The position numbers and the translations under genes are program-made. This document shows, in pieces, positions 50,634-61,815 of a DNA stretch of 64,000 nt (its first letter is position 1; each line of letters starts with the position of its first letter). The stretch is taken from assembly GCA_910591455.2 (NCBI GenBank), contig OU342820.1, forward strand, positions 22,058,086-22,122,085, written 5' to 3'. The notes under the pieces were generated by a model. That model was given only the letters and a program-made list of their open reading frames with translations. It ran no database searches and was not told the DNA's origin. The DNA is from Pholis gunnellus. Taxonomy: Eukaryota > Chordata > Actinopteri > Perciformes > Pholidae.

Positions 50634-53306
50634 TCAGTGTCGAGTCGCAGTAGAGCGCCTCCTGCTGGCAGCAGATGAATCCGCCACGAAGGCCGCAAGC
50701 AGGTCCAACTGCTCCAGGTGCAGTTTAGTCTCCTTTCTGATCAGCTCCCAGGACTCAGGACTACCACCCTGTACACAGAGTACTACAGTCAGTACTAGTA
50801 CATATACACACAGAACTACAGTCAGTACTACTACTTATACCACCCTGTACACAGAGTACTACAGTCAGTACTAGTACTTATACACACAGAACTACAGTCA
50901 GTACTAGTACTCATACCCAGTCAAACATTGCTACAGTTAGTACAACAGCAGTACTTTTACTCACAGTGCGGTACAGAGTACTCTTTTTCAGTTTCCGGTA
51001 GTATCTTCTCAGTCGGCACATGTTTTTTCGGCTGTGAGTCGACACCTGAAGACAAAAACACAGTTCAGTTAACTTCAGGTTTAAAAGTTTTAGGTTCTCA
51101 AAGAAGTTGAACAGTCAGAAGTGTCTGCACTGAAAGGAGTTGAAGTTGAAGTAAACCTCAATAGTGAAAGTGTTGAAGTGTCTATTAAAGTGCTCTGAAG
51201 GTACTATAGGTATCAGTTGAAGAGCTGAAAGGAGTTGAAGTGTCTCCACTCACACAGCTCTTCAGGCCGTTTGTCTGCCTGTCGATGGTCATCAGGAAGC
51301 GCTCCGTCTTGTCCGTATCCCAGGTAACGGAGGAGTGGTTGTCATGGTGATAGAGACCAGCGATCAGCTCCAGACTGTCTCTGATGAAAACCACCTGAGA
51401 CTTTACCTGGAGAGAGACAAACAGGTGTGAGGATTCTAGCTCTCTGATTGGCTGACAGAGCTGGTGTCAGCAACATAAATCTTTATGTTTGTGTGTACAT
51501 TTTACTAAGAAATTGTCGGCATAAACATGAGAATTATGAATTAAAGTGTAGTCACTTGTACTGAAGACTGAAAGAAGGTGAAGTGGCAGTTTAAATTAAA
51601 TTGTGATTGATTAATTGATTGATTGATTACCTCATCCTTCTTGATGCGTTCGTAGAGTCTGTAAGGAAAGGGAACTGGACTCTCCAGATCTGTCAGCTGA
51701 CCGCCCTGAAACACAAAGATGACACTTCATTTCACATCATTTCACATCATTTCACTTCATTTCACATCATTTCACATCATTTCACTTCATTTCACATCAT
51801 TTCACATCATTTCACTTCATTTCACATCATTTCACTTCATTTCACTTCATTTCACATCATTTCACATCATTTCACTTCATTTCACTTCATTTCACATCAT
51901 TTCACTTCATTTCACATCATTTCACATCATTTCACTTCATTTCACTTCATTTCACATCATTTCACATCATTTCACTTCATTTCACATCATTTCACATCAT
52001 TTCACTTCATTTCACATCATTTCACTTCATTTCACTTCATTTCACATCATTTCACTTCATTTCACATCATTTCACTTCATTTCCACTAAATGTTTCACAT
52101 CATTTCACTAACGAGTCAAAAGAAGATTTAAAGGGACAGTTCACAGTTTTTATAACAAACGTTTTTCTGTTCGCCTGACTTAATAAACTTTATAAACTTT
52201 GTTAACCTCTTTAAAGTTGGGCTTGACAAATTTGGAGAAACCAGTAAGAGAAAGCTAGATTTTAAAGGTACCATCAGTGAAGTTCCCTCTAACCAGCAGA
52301 GCAAACACATCATCAGTGTCTGATATTTAATATTTATTAAATAACTATTTTTCAAGGATTTTTGAAAATATGCTAATTTTAAATATTTTTTTTTAAATCT
52401 CACGTAACCCCTGGAGTGCCTTCATGTACCCCCATTTGAGAACCACTGTCCTACAGTATCCTGGACCACTAGACTAGAGAACTACAGGACCACTAGACTA
52501 GAGAACTACAGGACCACAGGACCACTAGACCACTAGACTAGAGAACTAGAGGACCACAGGACCACTGGACCACTAGACTAGAGAACTACAGGACCACAGG
52601 ACCACTGGACCACTAGACTAGAGAACTAGAGGACCACAGGACCACTGGACCACTAGACTAGAGAACTACAGGACCACAGGACCACTGGACCACTAGACTA
52701 GAGAACTAGAGGACCACAGGACCACTGGACCACTAGACTAGAGAACTATAGGACCACAGGACCACTGGACCACTAGACTACTAGACAACTAGACTACTAG
52801 ACTACAGGACTACAGGAGTCCTAGAGCACTAGACTAGAGAACTACAGGACCACTAGACCACTAGACTACAGAACTACAGGACCACTAGACTACTAGACAA
52901 CTAGACTACTAGGCTACAGGACTACAGGAGTCCTAGAGCACTAGACTAGAGAACTACAGGGCCATTAGACCACTGGACCACTAGACTACAGGACCACTGG
53001 ACCACAGGACCACTAGACTAGAGAACTGTAGGACTATAGGACCACTAGACCACTAGACCACTAGACTACTAGACCACTGGACCACTAGACTACGGGACCA
53101 CTGGACCACTAGACTACAGGACTACAGGACCACTGGACTACTGGACCTGGACTAACCCCAAATCGTACTGATGTACTCACCATGACTTGGACCAGAGTCA
53201 GAGAGATGTTGCTCAGGTGACGGTAGTGTCTGAGCCAATCACAGCCCAGGACGGGGGTCACGGCGCTGCAGAAGAGGACGAGGATCAGGCGGGTCCAGCT
53301 GGTCAT
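50634..53306 (-). CDS. ifnphi: Type I interferon, fish group
   Basis: Secreted antiviral cytokine acting through class II cytokine receptors and JAK-STAT. Exons on the minus strand: 53306-53181, 51706-less-one i.e. 51705-51631, 51406-51254, 51045-50965, 50768-50634; every intron is phase 0, the layout typical of fish type I interferons. Product 189 aa: a signal peptide of about 21 residues (hydrophobic LILVLFCSAV), then CDWLRHYRHLSNISLTL, helix-rich middle with LIAGLYHHDNHSSVTWD, NGLKSC, then CRLRRYYRKLKK and a C-terminal SWELIRKETKLHLEQLDLL. Mature cysteines lie at about 1, 97 and 107, close to the two-cysteine group with one extra. N-glycosylation sites at N33 (NIS) and N90 (NHS). Exact subgroup (perhaps d-like) is not certain. 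Tail-to-tail with abi3, head-to-head with rdm1. Confidence 0.92.
50769..50930. repeat. Short tandem duplication spanning the interferon exon 5 acceptor
   Basis: The 20-bp block TACCACCCTGTACACAGAGT at 50762 recurs 76 bp away at 50838, followed each time by ACTACAGTCAGTACTAGTAC. The block contains the acceptor and first seven exon bases on the minus strand. Confidence 0.85.
51724..52083. repeat. 10-bp minisatellite ATTTCACATC / ATTTCACTTC in interferon intron 1
   Basis: About 36 units, beginning roughly 18 bp from the exon 2 acceptor. On the gene's sense (minus) strand the units read GATGTGAAAT and GAAGTGAAAT; I count 16 of the latter. Confidence 0.97.
52380..52450 (-). mobile_element. Terminal fragment of a hAT-like element
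   Basis: On the minus strand this reads CAGTGGTTCTCAAATGGGGG followed by GTACATGAAGGCACTCCAGG, a terminus widespread in vertebrate hAT families. The remainder is AT-rich and its other end was not found. Confidence 0.6.
52451..53140. repeat. GGACCACTAGACTAGAGAAC minisatellite in interferon intron 1
   Basis: Units of 9-10 bp (aggaccact, agactagaga) arranged in 60-bp higher-order units that become irregular towards exon 1. Confidence 0.92.
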
Positions 53307-53399
53307 GATGACGGTGATGAAGATGGTGAAGATGGTGAAGATGGTGAAGATGGCGGCTGCAGGCTGATTCTGATTGTGTGTCCAACATGCTGCTGATCT

Positions 53400-53475
53400 G
53401 AGACTTTTATTCCAGACAGGAAAGAGAAAAGTGAAAACTGGACTTTTTGTCTTTCACTTTTTGTCTTTCACTTTT
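53400..53475 (-). promoter_or_regulatory. Interferon core promoter with IRF/ISRE sites
   Basis: On the minus strand, two copies of AAAAGTGAAAGAC (covering 53463-53475 and 53449-53461) and an ISRE-like AGTTTTCACTTTTCTC (53439-53424) stand just upstream of a TATA-like AATAAAAG (53411-53404). The start codon is about 100 nt further on. IRF3/IRF7 binding to such GAAANNGAAA-type sites is the established route of virus-induced interferon transcription. Confidence 0.75.
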
Positions 53476-53499
53476 CAACACAAACACTGTGTGTAGAAA

Positions 53500-54420
53500 C
53501 AATATATGTATATAATACACAATATATGTATATAGATATGTTGTATATAAATACTACTGCAGCAATATTAAATCCATTCATTATATATTGATTTAATTCA
53601 TTTATGTTCAACTGTTATCAGTAAATTAAGATATTTATCAGAATCACTCTTTAAAAATGAAAAACAAACTTCAGATATTTAAATATTAATTTATAGATTA
53701 TCATTTTATACTATACATTATATTTTATAATATTATACAAAATACTTTGAAGATGAATTAGGTCATTGTTATTAATTGTGTAGTTGTTTCCGTTGGGAAT
53801 GTTTTTTATTTATTTACTTTCATTTTCCAAACCAGCGGCCTCAGATTGCATACGTCACAGGAAGCCACAGATAGACTTTTCAAAACAAAAGCACACATGT
53901 TCTTTTAGCAGTAAAGCAGCAGAGCTCGAGGGGTCAGAGAAGAAGAAGAGAAGAGAGTGAGATTTATTAATAGTTAAACGCGATGAAGACTAACATCAGA
54001 GAGATTGTCTATCTAACTATCAAGTCTTACCTTAATAATGTGCTTTTGTTTTGAAAGAGGCATCTCATCTGTTTCCGGTTTCTCTGGAGATTTGATGGTT
54101 TTTGATCGGCAGATGACGTCAGCCTCGTTTTCACTTTCCGGTCATCGAGGAAACGGTGAGGCAACGCAGTGATGACTTCATTAGGAGTGTTTGATTATCG
54201 ATCCACAGAATGTGGCCAAGATCAAAGGAGCGACAAATAAATATATAATATATGAAGAATAAACATAAATACACTGATATAGATACATGCCATCAATTAA
54301 TTCATAAATCGATCAAGAGATCAATAACACAAAATAATCTGATTTTAAAAAACGATTTAAAAAAAAGTTCTTAAAACGAAGTTAAATTCGTGAGGTATGA
54401 ATTTCCGGTGAGGAAACCTT
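53500..54420. other. Divergent intergenic region between interferon and rdm1
   Basis: AT-rich with no recognised gene. GAAGAAGAAGAGAAGAGA lies at 53938-53957 and CACTTTCCGG at 54134-54143. Confidence 0.5.
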
Positions 54421-54439
54421 TGCCTGACGGACATGTCGT

Positions 54440-54552
54440 CACTTCCATCTGCATCCTCATTGGTTACAGCAGCAGCAGGTCCCGCCCCCTCCCCCGGAAG
54501 CGCGGCAAACATTTGTTTGATCGGCGAAGAAGAAGAAGAAGAAGAAGAAGAA
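54440..54552 (+). promoter_or_regulatory. rdm1 promoter and untranslated first exon
   Basis: TATA-less, GC-rich: inverted CCAAT (ATTGG, near 54460), GC-box CCCGCCCCCTCCCC (54481-54494) and an ETS-like CCGGAAG (54494-54500). A (GAA)n tract ends at the likely first-exon donor AAGAAT|GTGAGT near 54559. Typical of a housekeeping DNA-repair gene. Confidence 0.6.
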
Positions 54553-54987
54553 GAAGAATGTGAGTAAAATAAACTTTACCGAGTTTTAAAAAAAGACAAC
54601 CGGAGACTAAAGAGTCGACGGTTAACGGACACGAGTCAGTTCATCATAATAATACAGTAGAGACGTCACGCTGCGCGCGGGTTCGTTATGAAGGAGTTTA
54701 AAGTTTCTTTTTTTTAATTGTCATATACATAGACACGACATTTAACATGAATTCATTCGTTTCTTTCGTCGTTTCTTTAAAAAATACATTTTTAAAACCA
54801 GACCACTCCTGAGCCTCCGGGTCCCCCCTGAGCCTTCAGGTTCCTCATCTTATGTGATTATATGAACGTGTCTCAGCTGAGAGCAGAAACTGTTCAACCA
54901 GCAGATTTCTGGAGGAGGTCTGGTTGGAGGTGCTCACCTGTCTCTGGTCTCTGGTCTCTGGTCTCTGGTTTCTGGTCTGCAGTTGTG

Positions 54988-57900
54988 ATGGAAGTCGACG
55001 TCCTGGAGTTCAAAGTACCGGTCGAGAACAACAAGACCCTGTTCGTGTGGGACATCCAGCCGTGTCACACCCAGGATCAGGTCTACGTGAGTCCACCTGG
55101 GGGGTCAGGTCTGCGTGAGTCCACCTGTGGGTTCAGGTCTGCGTGAGTCCACCTGAACCCACAGGCGGTCCCTCTGTGTGTTGGTCCTTCAGGTCCGGTT
55201 GCTGGAGGTCTTCTCGTCCTTCGGTCCTCTCTACCTGCTCAAGGTGAGTCCCAACTCTGCTCCCAGCCCGCCGGGGTTCTACGCCCTCATCAAGTTCTAC
55301 TCCGCTGCTCAGGCCTCAGAGGCACTACGGCAGACTGACGGACGGACGCTGCTCCAGAACTCTCCACTCAAGGTACTTCAGGCTTTCAACACATGGTCTT
55401 CTTCAGGACAGTTGATCCACCTGAACAGGTGAAACGGTTCATTCAGGGTTTTACAACATGTTTTATAAACCGAGTACTTAAAGATAGAAGTACATCACAG
55501 TGTTTGTTTCCTGTTAAATGTGCTTTTATTGTGAAGTTGCACGGTGAAACAGGAAGTGATGATGGTGTTATGTGGTAACAGGATGTAGTTTTACAGCCCG
55601 TCACCTGTCTGTGTGTCTCAGGTGAGACTGAGCTCCAAACAGACGCCTCACTTCCTGTCTGACGGCAGCAGACCTCTGAGCCACGCCCGCTGCCTGGAAC
55701 TGGCCAATCACTGCTTGGGATTTAACGGCTGGACCTCTGACATCATCACGGTGAGACAACACACGACGGCCCCATCCCAGTGTCCCCCCTAAAGCCTCAA
55801 ACCCTGAACCCTCAAGGACTCCCTGACGTGTCCTGGTAGCTGTGAGGGCTTGAGATGGTGCAACATATCACGTTACCATGACAACGACAACAAATATGAT
55901 GTCATTGTGTGTTTTTATTTTGTACTTCCTGATTTAAACGTCTTCAAGATGAAGTAACTTCAGATCATCTATTTACTCGTTTTTGTCAAAACAGCGTCAA
56001 TGACAAAATCTACTATTTGATGAATGAATGGATGGATGAATGAATGGATGAATGAATGAATGGATGGATGGATGGATGAATGAATGAATGGATGAATGAA
56101 TGGATGAATGAATGAATGGATGGATGAATGGATGAATGGATGGATGAATGAATGAATGGATGAATGGATGGATGAATGAGTATCTTCTGATTTCACGTTT
56201 GTTTGTTCTTTAACCCTTCATGTTTCTGAGTAAACTTCATACTCCAGACTGAACACACTGAGCGTCCTCTTTGTTTACGTCTCCATGCGTCCTCTGGTTA
56301 CCCCGTGTTTAACGTCCTATTGCAATGAATTGTGGGTATTTCCCGTCGGCTGAGTCTTGCGGTGAGGGTTCATAAAGGCCACAGACTCAAACACTCGATG
56401 AGTTCACAGACAGAACTAAACCCTCATCGGGATTGGGCCACACACACCTTTACATTCACATGCAGCTGACTTCCTGTCTGTCCCTCAGCTGAAGGAGCTC
56501 ACCAACGAAGAAGAAAAAGACAGAGGAGGAGAAGAGGATGATGAAAGTGGAGGAAGATGGAGGAGGCTGAAGTTTGGCTGTCTGCTGCAGCTCTCCTTCC
56601 CTCATCACGGACAGACGACCAGAGCAGCAGCAGTGGTGGAGGACAGCTTCACCTGCTCAGGTGAGGACGGCTTCACATCACACTACAGTCATTGAGCAGA
56701 CGCTTTCATCCAAAGAGACTTACAACCAGTGTATTCAACACACGGATTCAAGAGAACTACTCGTCACCAGAAGTCATGAGTTCATCTCCTTTAAACATCT
56801 CAGAGCAGAAACCAGAGCAGACGTACAGAAACACACTAGCATGAACACAACCAGTGCTGAGAGGAAGGCTCAGGGTAGAGCTTCATGAAGAGGTGAGTCT
56901 TCAGCCTGATGGAAGATGGGCAGCGACTCTGCTGTCCTGACGTCAGTGGGGAGTTCATTCCACCATCGTGGGGCCAGGACAGAGAACAGAGACCGGGTCC
57001 ATCGGCCGCAGGGACCTCTGAGTGACGGGGAACCGATCGCCCCGAGGCAGCAGAGCCAAGTGGTCGGGGGGGTGTAGGGCTAGACCTGCTCAGGTGAGGA
57101 CGACTTCACTACAAACACGTCTTTATTGTCTCTGCAGGTCCAGATGTTCTGCTACAGAAACGTTGTCGACTACAGAAGATGGTCAGAGAGAAAGCTCTGG
57201 TCCAGGCCTTCACTACAGTACTACTCATACTACTAGGTATAAATACTCGTAGGACTAGGTATAAATACTCGTACGACTAGGTATAAATACTCGTACGACT
57301 AGGCATAAATACTCGTACGACTAGGCATAAATACTCGTAGGACTAGGTATAAATACTCGTAGGACTAGGCATAAATACTCGTACGACTAGGCATAAATAC
57401 TCGTACGACTAGGCATAAATACTCGTACGACTAGGCATAAATACTCGTACGACTAGGCATAAATACTCGTACGACTAGGCATAAATACTCGTAGGACTAG
57501 GCATAAATACTCGTAGGACTAGGCATAAATACTCGTAGGACTAGGTATAAATACTCGTACGACTAGGCATAAATACTCGTAGGACTTGGTATAAATACTC
57601 GTACGACTAGGCATAAATACTCGTAGGACTAGGTATAAATACTCGTACGACTAGGCATAAATACTCATAGGACTAGGCATAAATACTCGTACGACTAGGC
57701 ATAAATACTCATAGGACTAGGCATAAATACTCGTAGGACTAGGCGTAAATACTCGTAGGACTAGGCGTAAATACTCGTACGACTAGGCATAAATACTCAT
57801 AGGACTAGGCATAAATACTCGTAGGACTAGGCGTAAATACTCGTAGGACTAGGTATAAATACTCATAGGACTAGGTATAAATACTCGTAGGACTAGGTAT

Positions 57901-58553
57901 AAATACTCGTAGGACTAGGCGTAAATACTCGTAGGACTAGGCGTAAATACTCGTACGACTAGGCATAAATACTCGTAGGACTAGGCGTAAATACTCGTAG
58001 GACTAGGTATAAATACTCATAGGACTAGGTATAAATACTCGTAGGACTAGGTATAAATACTCGTAGGACTAGGCGTAAATACTCGTAGGACTAGGCGTAA
58101 ATACTCGTGCTGTTGGTGTTGAGCTGATCTCAGGCCTGTTGGCTCTGTGTCTGTAGGTAACGGTAAAGTGATGGTGGAGCTCAAGCAGACCTCAGATGAG
58201 TTCCTACCGCAGCAGACGGAAGGAGTCCTTCAGGTGAGCTCACCTGTATGCAGGATATAATGTTCATCACCATGTTTTTATTAGTGCAGAATATCAAGCA
58301 TGTCGTCATAATATAGTATGTCAAAAAAAAAGACGTAGTAAAGTATGTTGTAAACAGTAATTGTATATTATGTCGTGATAATTGCTAGTATAGTATTAGT
58401 AAAAGGTGTGTTTGTGTTCTACATGTACAGACGTCTCTTCCTCTCATTGGAGACATGAACACAGATCTAGTCATTACCTCCGTCTTTCAGGTGCATGAGG
58501 TTTCCTGGAGTGAGTTTGCGGCTGATGAAGAGTTGGATCTGACGGTCTCATAA
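54988..58553 (+). CDS. rdm1: RAD52 motif-containing protein 1
   Basis: RDM1 has an RRM-like domain plus a RAD52-like motif and is linked to the response to cisplatin-type DNA damage. Coding exons: 54988-55086, 55193-55372, 55622-55750, 56489-56660, 57138-57236, 58157-58233, 58491-58553; 272 aa (human 284). The ATG lies 5 nt after an acceptor (ggtctgcag). RRM-like part about 10-95: KTLFVWDIQP, FSSFGPLYLLKV, PGFYALIKFYSA, SPLKVRL. Then CLELANHCLGFNGW, an acidic linker in exon 5, RRLKFGCLLQLSF, and GNGKVMVELK near the end. AATAAA lies at 58643. A donor-like AAG|GTGAGT inside exon 3 (55241/55242) is read through in the full-length model. Confidence 0.9.
55087..55160 (+). repeat. 28-bp triplication over the rdm1 exon 2 donor
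   Basis: CAGGTCTRC|GTGAGTCCACCTG occurs at the real donor (GT at 55087) and again with GT at 55115 and 55143. Confidence 0.93.
56020..56178. repeat. GGATGAATGAAT simple repeat
   Basis: Tandem GAAT/GGAT tetranucleotides in rdm1 intron 4; the Ser/Ile/His frame on the minus strand is an artefact. Confidence 0.92.
56651..57109 (+). mobile_element. Dispersed repeat insertion flanked by a 26-bp direct repeat
   Basis: ACCTGCTCAGGTGAGGACG plus CTTCAC-type sequence at 56651-56676 is repeated with one mismatch at 57084-57109. Between them lies a common teleost repeat (TTCATCCAAAGAGACTTACA; GGGAGTTCATTCCACCATCG). The flanks look like a long target-site duplication and include the rdm1 exon 5 donor. 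Confidence 0.65.
57237..58110 (+). repeat. 22-bp minisatellite echoing the rdm1 exon 6 donor, about 39 units
   Basis: Units read GTATAAATACTCGTAGGACT plus AG. The first starts exactly at the real donor (TACTAG|GTATAA, 57236/57237), so each unit end recreates CTAG|GTATAA or its GC variants CTAG|GCATAA and CTAG|GCGTAA. Confidence 0.96.
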
Positions 58554-58642
58554 ACACCCAGAAGATTGTTGACCGAACTCTGCGGTGAACACTGGTGCAT
58601 TATGGGAACCATCACCACGGTTTACTGTGATGTTTTCATCTT

Positions 58643-58648
58643 AATAAA
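58643..58648 (+). terminator. rdm1 polyA signal
   Basis: AATAAA 90 nt after the rdm1 stop codon. Confidence 0.7.
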
Positions 58649-59019
58649 TATGTTTTATCACTGTTAAATGTTTCTGCTCTGATCTTCCTCACAGCTGTTG
58701 TGTAATAGTGAGTAGAGAACAGATGATAGTGAGGTCGTGTAGGTTCCTGAGGGTTGGGGCTACAACATGACAGAGGAACAAGTAATGTGCTTCTGCCAGC
58801 CCATAATAGGCTTTTTGTAAAACATCATAAAAAATAAAAAAGTCCTATTATAGAATGTCGTAAAAGTATGAATGAAATCAGAAAACTAAATCATTTTAAG
58901 CAGATTGTTCCAGTTATGAGAACTTTCTCAACAAGCCGTCATGAGTATTAATGACGGCCCGGAGCATTTTTAAAGGGCAGCCCCCTTGTGCCAGTGGCCC
59001 TCTTTGGAGGGCCGCGCCC

Positions 59020-59650
59020 CCAAACAAACCTAATCCTAACCTAACCCTAACAAACCTAATCCTAACCTAACCCTAACAAACCTAACCCTAACAAACCTAA
59101 CCCTAACAAACCTAATCCTAACCTAACCCTAACAAACCTAATCCTAACCTAACCCTAACAAACCTAAACCTAACCCTAACAAACCTAATCCTAACCTAAC
59201 CCTAACAAACCTAATCCTAACCTAACCCTAACAAACCTAATCCTAACCTAACCCTAACAAACCTAAACCTAACCCTAACAAACCTAACCCTAACAAACCT
59301 AACCCTAACAAACCTAACCCTAACCCTAACAAACCTAATCCTAACCCTAACCCTAACAAACCTAACCCTAACAAACCTAATCCTAACAAACCTAATCCTA
59401 ACCTTAACAAACCTAACCTTAACAAACCTAACCCTAACAAACTAACCCTAACCTTAACAAACCTAACCCTAACAAACCTAACCCTAACAAACTAACCTTA
59501 ACAAACCTAACCTTAACAAACCTAACCCTAACCCTAACAAACCTAACCCTAACAAACCTAACCCTAACCCTAACAAACCTAATCCTAACCCTAACCCTAA
59601 CAAACCTAATCCTATCCTAACCTAATCCTAACCTAACCCTAACAAACCTG
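59020..59650. repeat. Telomere-like AACCCTAACAAACCTAATCC array
   Basis: Degenerate units of CCTAAC, CCCTAA and AACAAACCTAA over 630 bp, similar to but not identical with vertebrate (CCCTAA)n. Confidence 0.9.
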
Positions 59651-60360
59651 CAATTTCACCTCGGTTGACCTTCTGGACACCAGGGTGACGGGTTCCATGA
59701 CAGTCACACACTGGATGTAAAAGTGTTCTTTAAAGAGACAAGTTTCCACCTGAAACGCTGACGCAGGCTTGACTAAGTCACAGTTATTGAGGTTCCATAG
59801 AATGTTCAGTTCTGCAGTTAAAGTGCTATTCCTAGCTTTGGCCAGCAGAGGGACCTCTAGAACGTTTCTTAGAAAATGTCACAAGACATTTTAGCAAAGT
59901 AAACCTATAGTGGTGACCTGTAACCACACATTCCCGTCTCCTGTTAAACTGGTCAGAGTGATGAGGAAGAAGGTTCCTCACTACTCCAGGACCGCAGCAT
60001 TCAGGAGAAAGAAGACTTCACAGGATCTCCTCCTTAAAGCTAAAACCTCTTTCTAACCCTAAATCCAGAGGACAGGGAGGATATTACAACTGGTTCACTA
60101 ATCAATATACGAAGGAGGTCTTCCACACAATGACCCGTGGCTGAAACCTAAAACTGTTCATGTGATCACATGGAGACATGTGGTTTACCCAACACAAATA
60201 TAATATGTTGAATAAGAAAAGGGTCAGCACTCCCTTTACGTAACACTTCCTCCTGTTCTAACAGTCACACAGTGAAACCTGCATGAGCCCCGACATCCCA
60301 AAGGCCTCAAGGACAGACCGGAGCTCCAGGGAGGAGGTCCTGATGCACAGACCTCCCACC
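59651..60360. other. Unassigned intergenic sequence
   Basis: No gene, element or long repeat recognised. Confidence 0.5.
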
Positions 60361-60362
60361 AG

Positions 60363-60984
<622 letters not shown>

Positions 60985-61800
60985 GTTAAACACAGCAGAG
61001 CTGAACAGGACGTGGAGCAACACAGGGAACATACCATAATCAGGGTTACAGGTGATTAGACAGGTGGAGTCAATCAGGGGCGGGGCTAACAATCACACAG
61101 GCGGGAAAACACACAAAGGCAGGAAGTGAAGAGAACATAAGAGGAACAAACAACTACACACTCCCAAGTCCTCTCACACAGCCAGGATGATATTTTATTC
61201 TGTTAGATTACATCCAAGCAGCACGTTAACGCAACAGAACACACAAATGTAATTATAATCACGTGGAGTCGTGCCCTGGATGGCGCAGTGATATTGAGTT
61301 ACAACAGTCTGTAATCTGTTCCTTCCTGTGGTTTATGGATTAACGTCTTTGTATTTGTCCAGTATTATATTTGTGTCTTAGTTTGTGAACTATGCAGCTC
61401 TGCTGACTGGACTGTTTGTGGTCGGTGCTACAAACACGTTTCATGTGAACTGACAGCAGGATTAGAAGACTGGGTGGACTTGTTGATCACCAGCATGTTG
61501 GTTTGATCCATCACCACCACAAGCAGCCGCTCGTTCAGCATATCCTACATATACGTTGTAGTACTACAAAAAGCAAGATGTTGTTATTGCACACAAAACG
61601 ACAAAATTGTCGAGACGGACCGGCTTCTTCTGAATGCAGCTCACTGCAGTGCTCAGGTGGTCGAGAGCTAAACACCTTCACAGAGCTGACGGGTCCTGTG
61701 GGAGGGTCGCCAAAACACGACAACATCTAAAATGTGTGATCAAATAGGAAAACACAGTAAAATGGGTTTAAAACAGTAGTGGAATCAAAATCAGCAAGAC
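60985..61800. other. Unassigned intergenic sequence
   Basis: Contains phrases common in fish repeats (for example CAATCAGGGGCGGGGCTAAC at 61072) but no element boundaries and no coding exon were identified. Confidence 0.45.
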
Positions 61801-61815
61801 AAGCGACAGACACTC

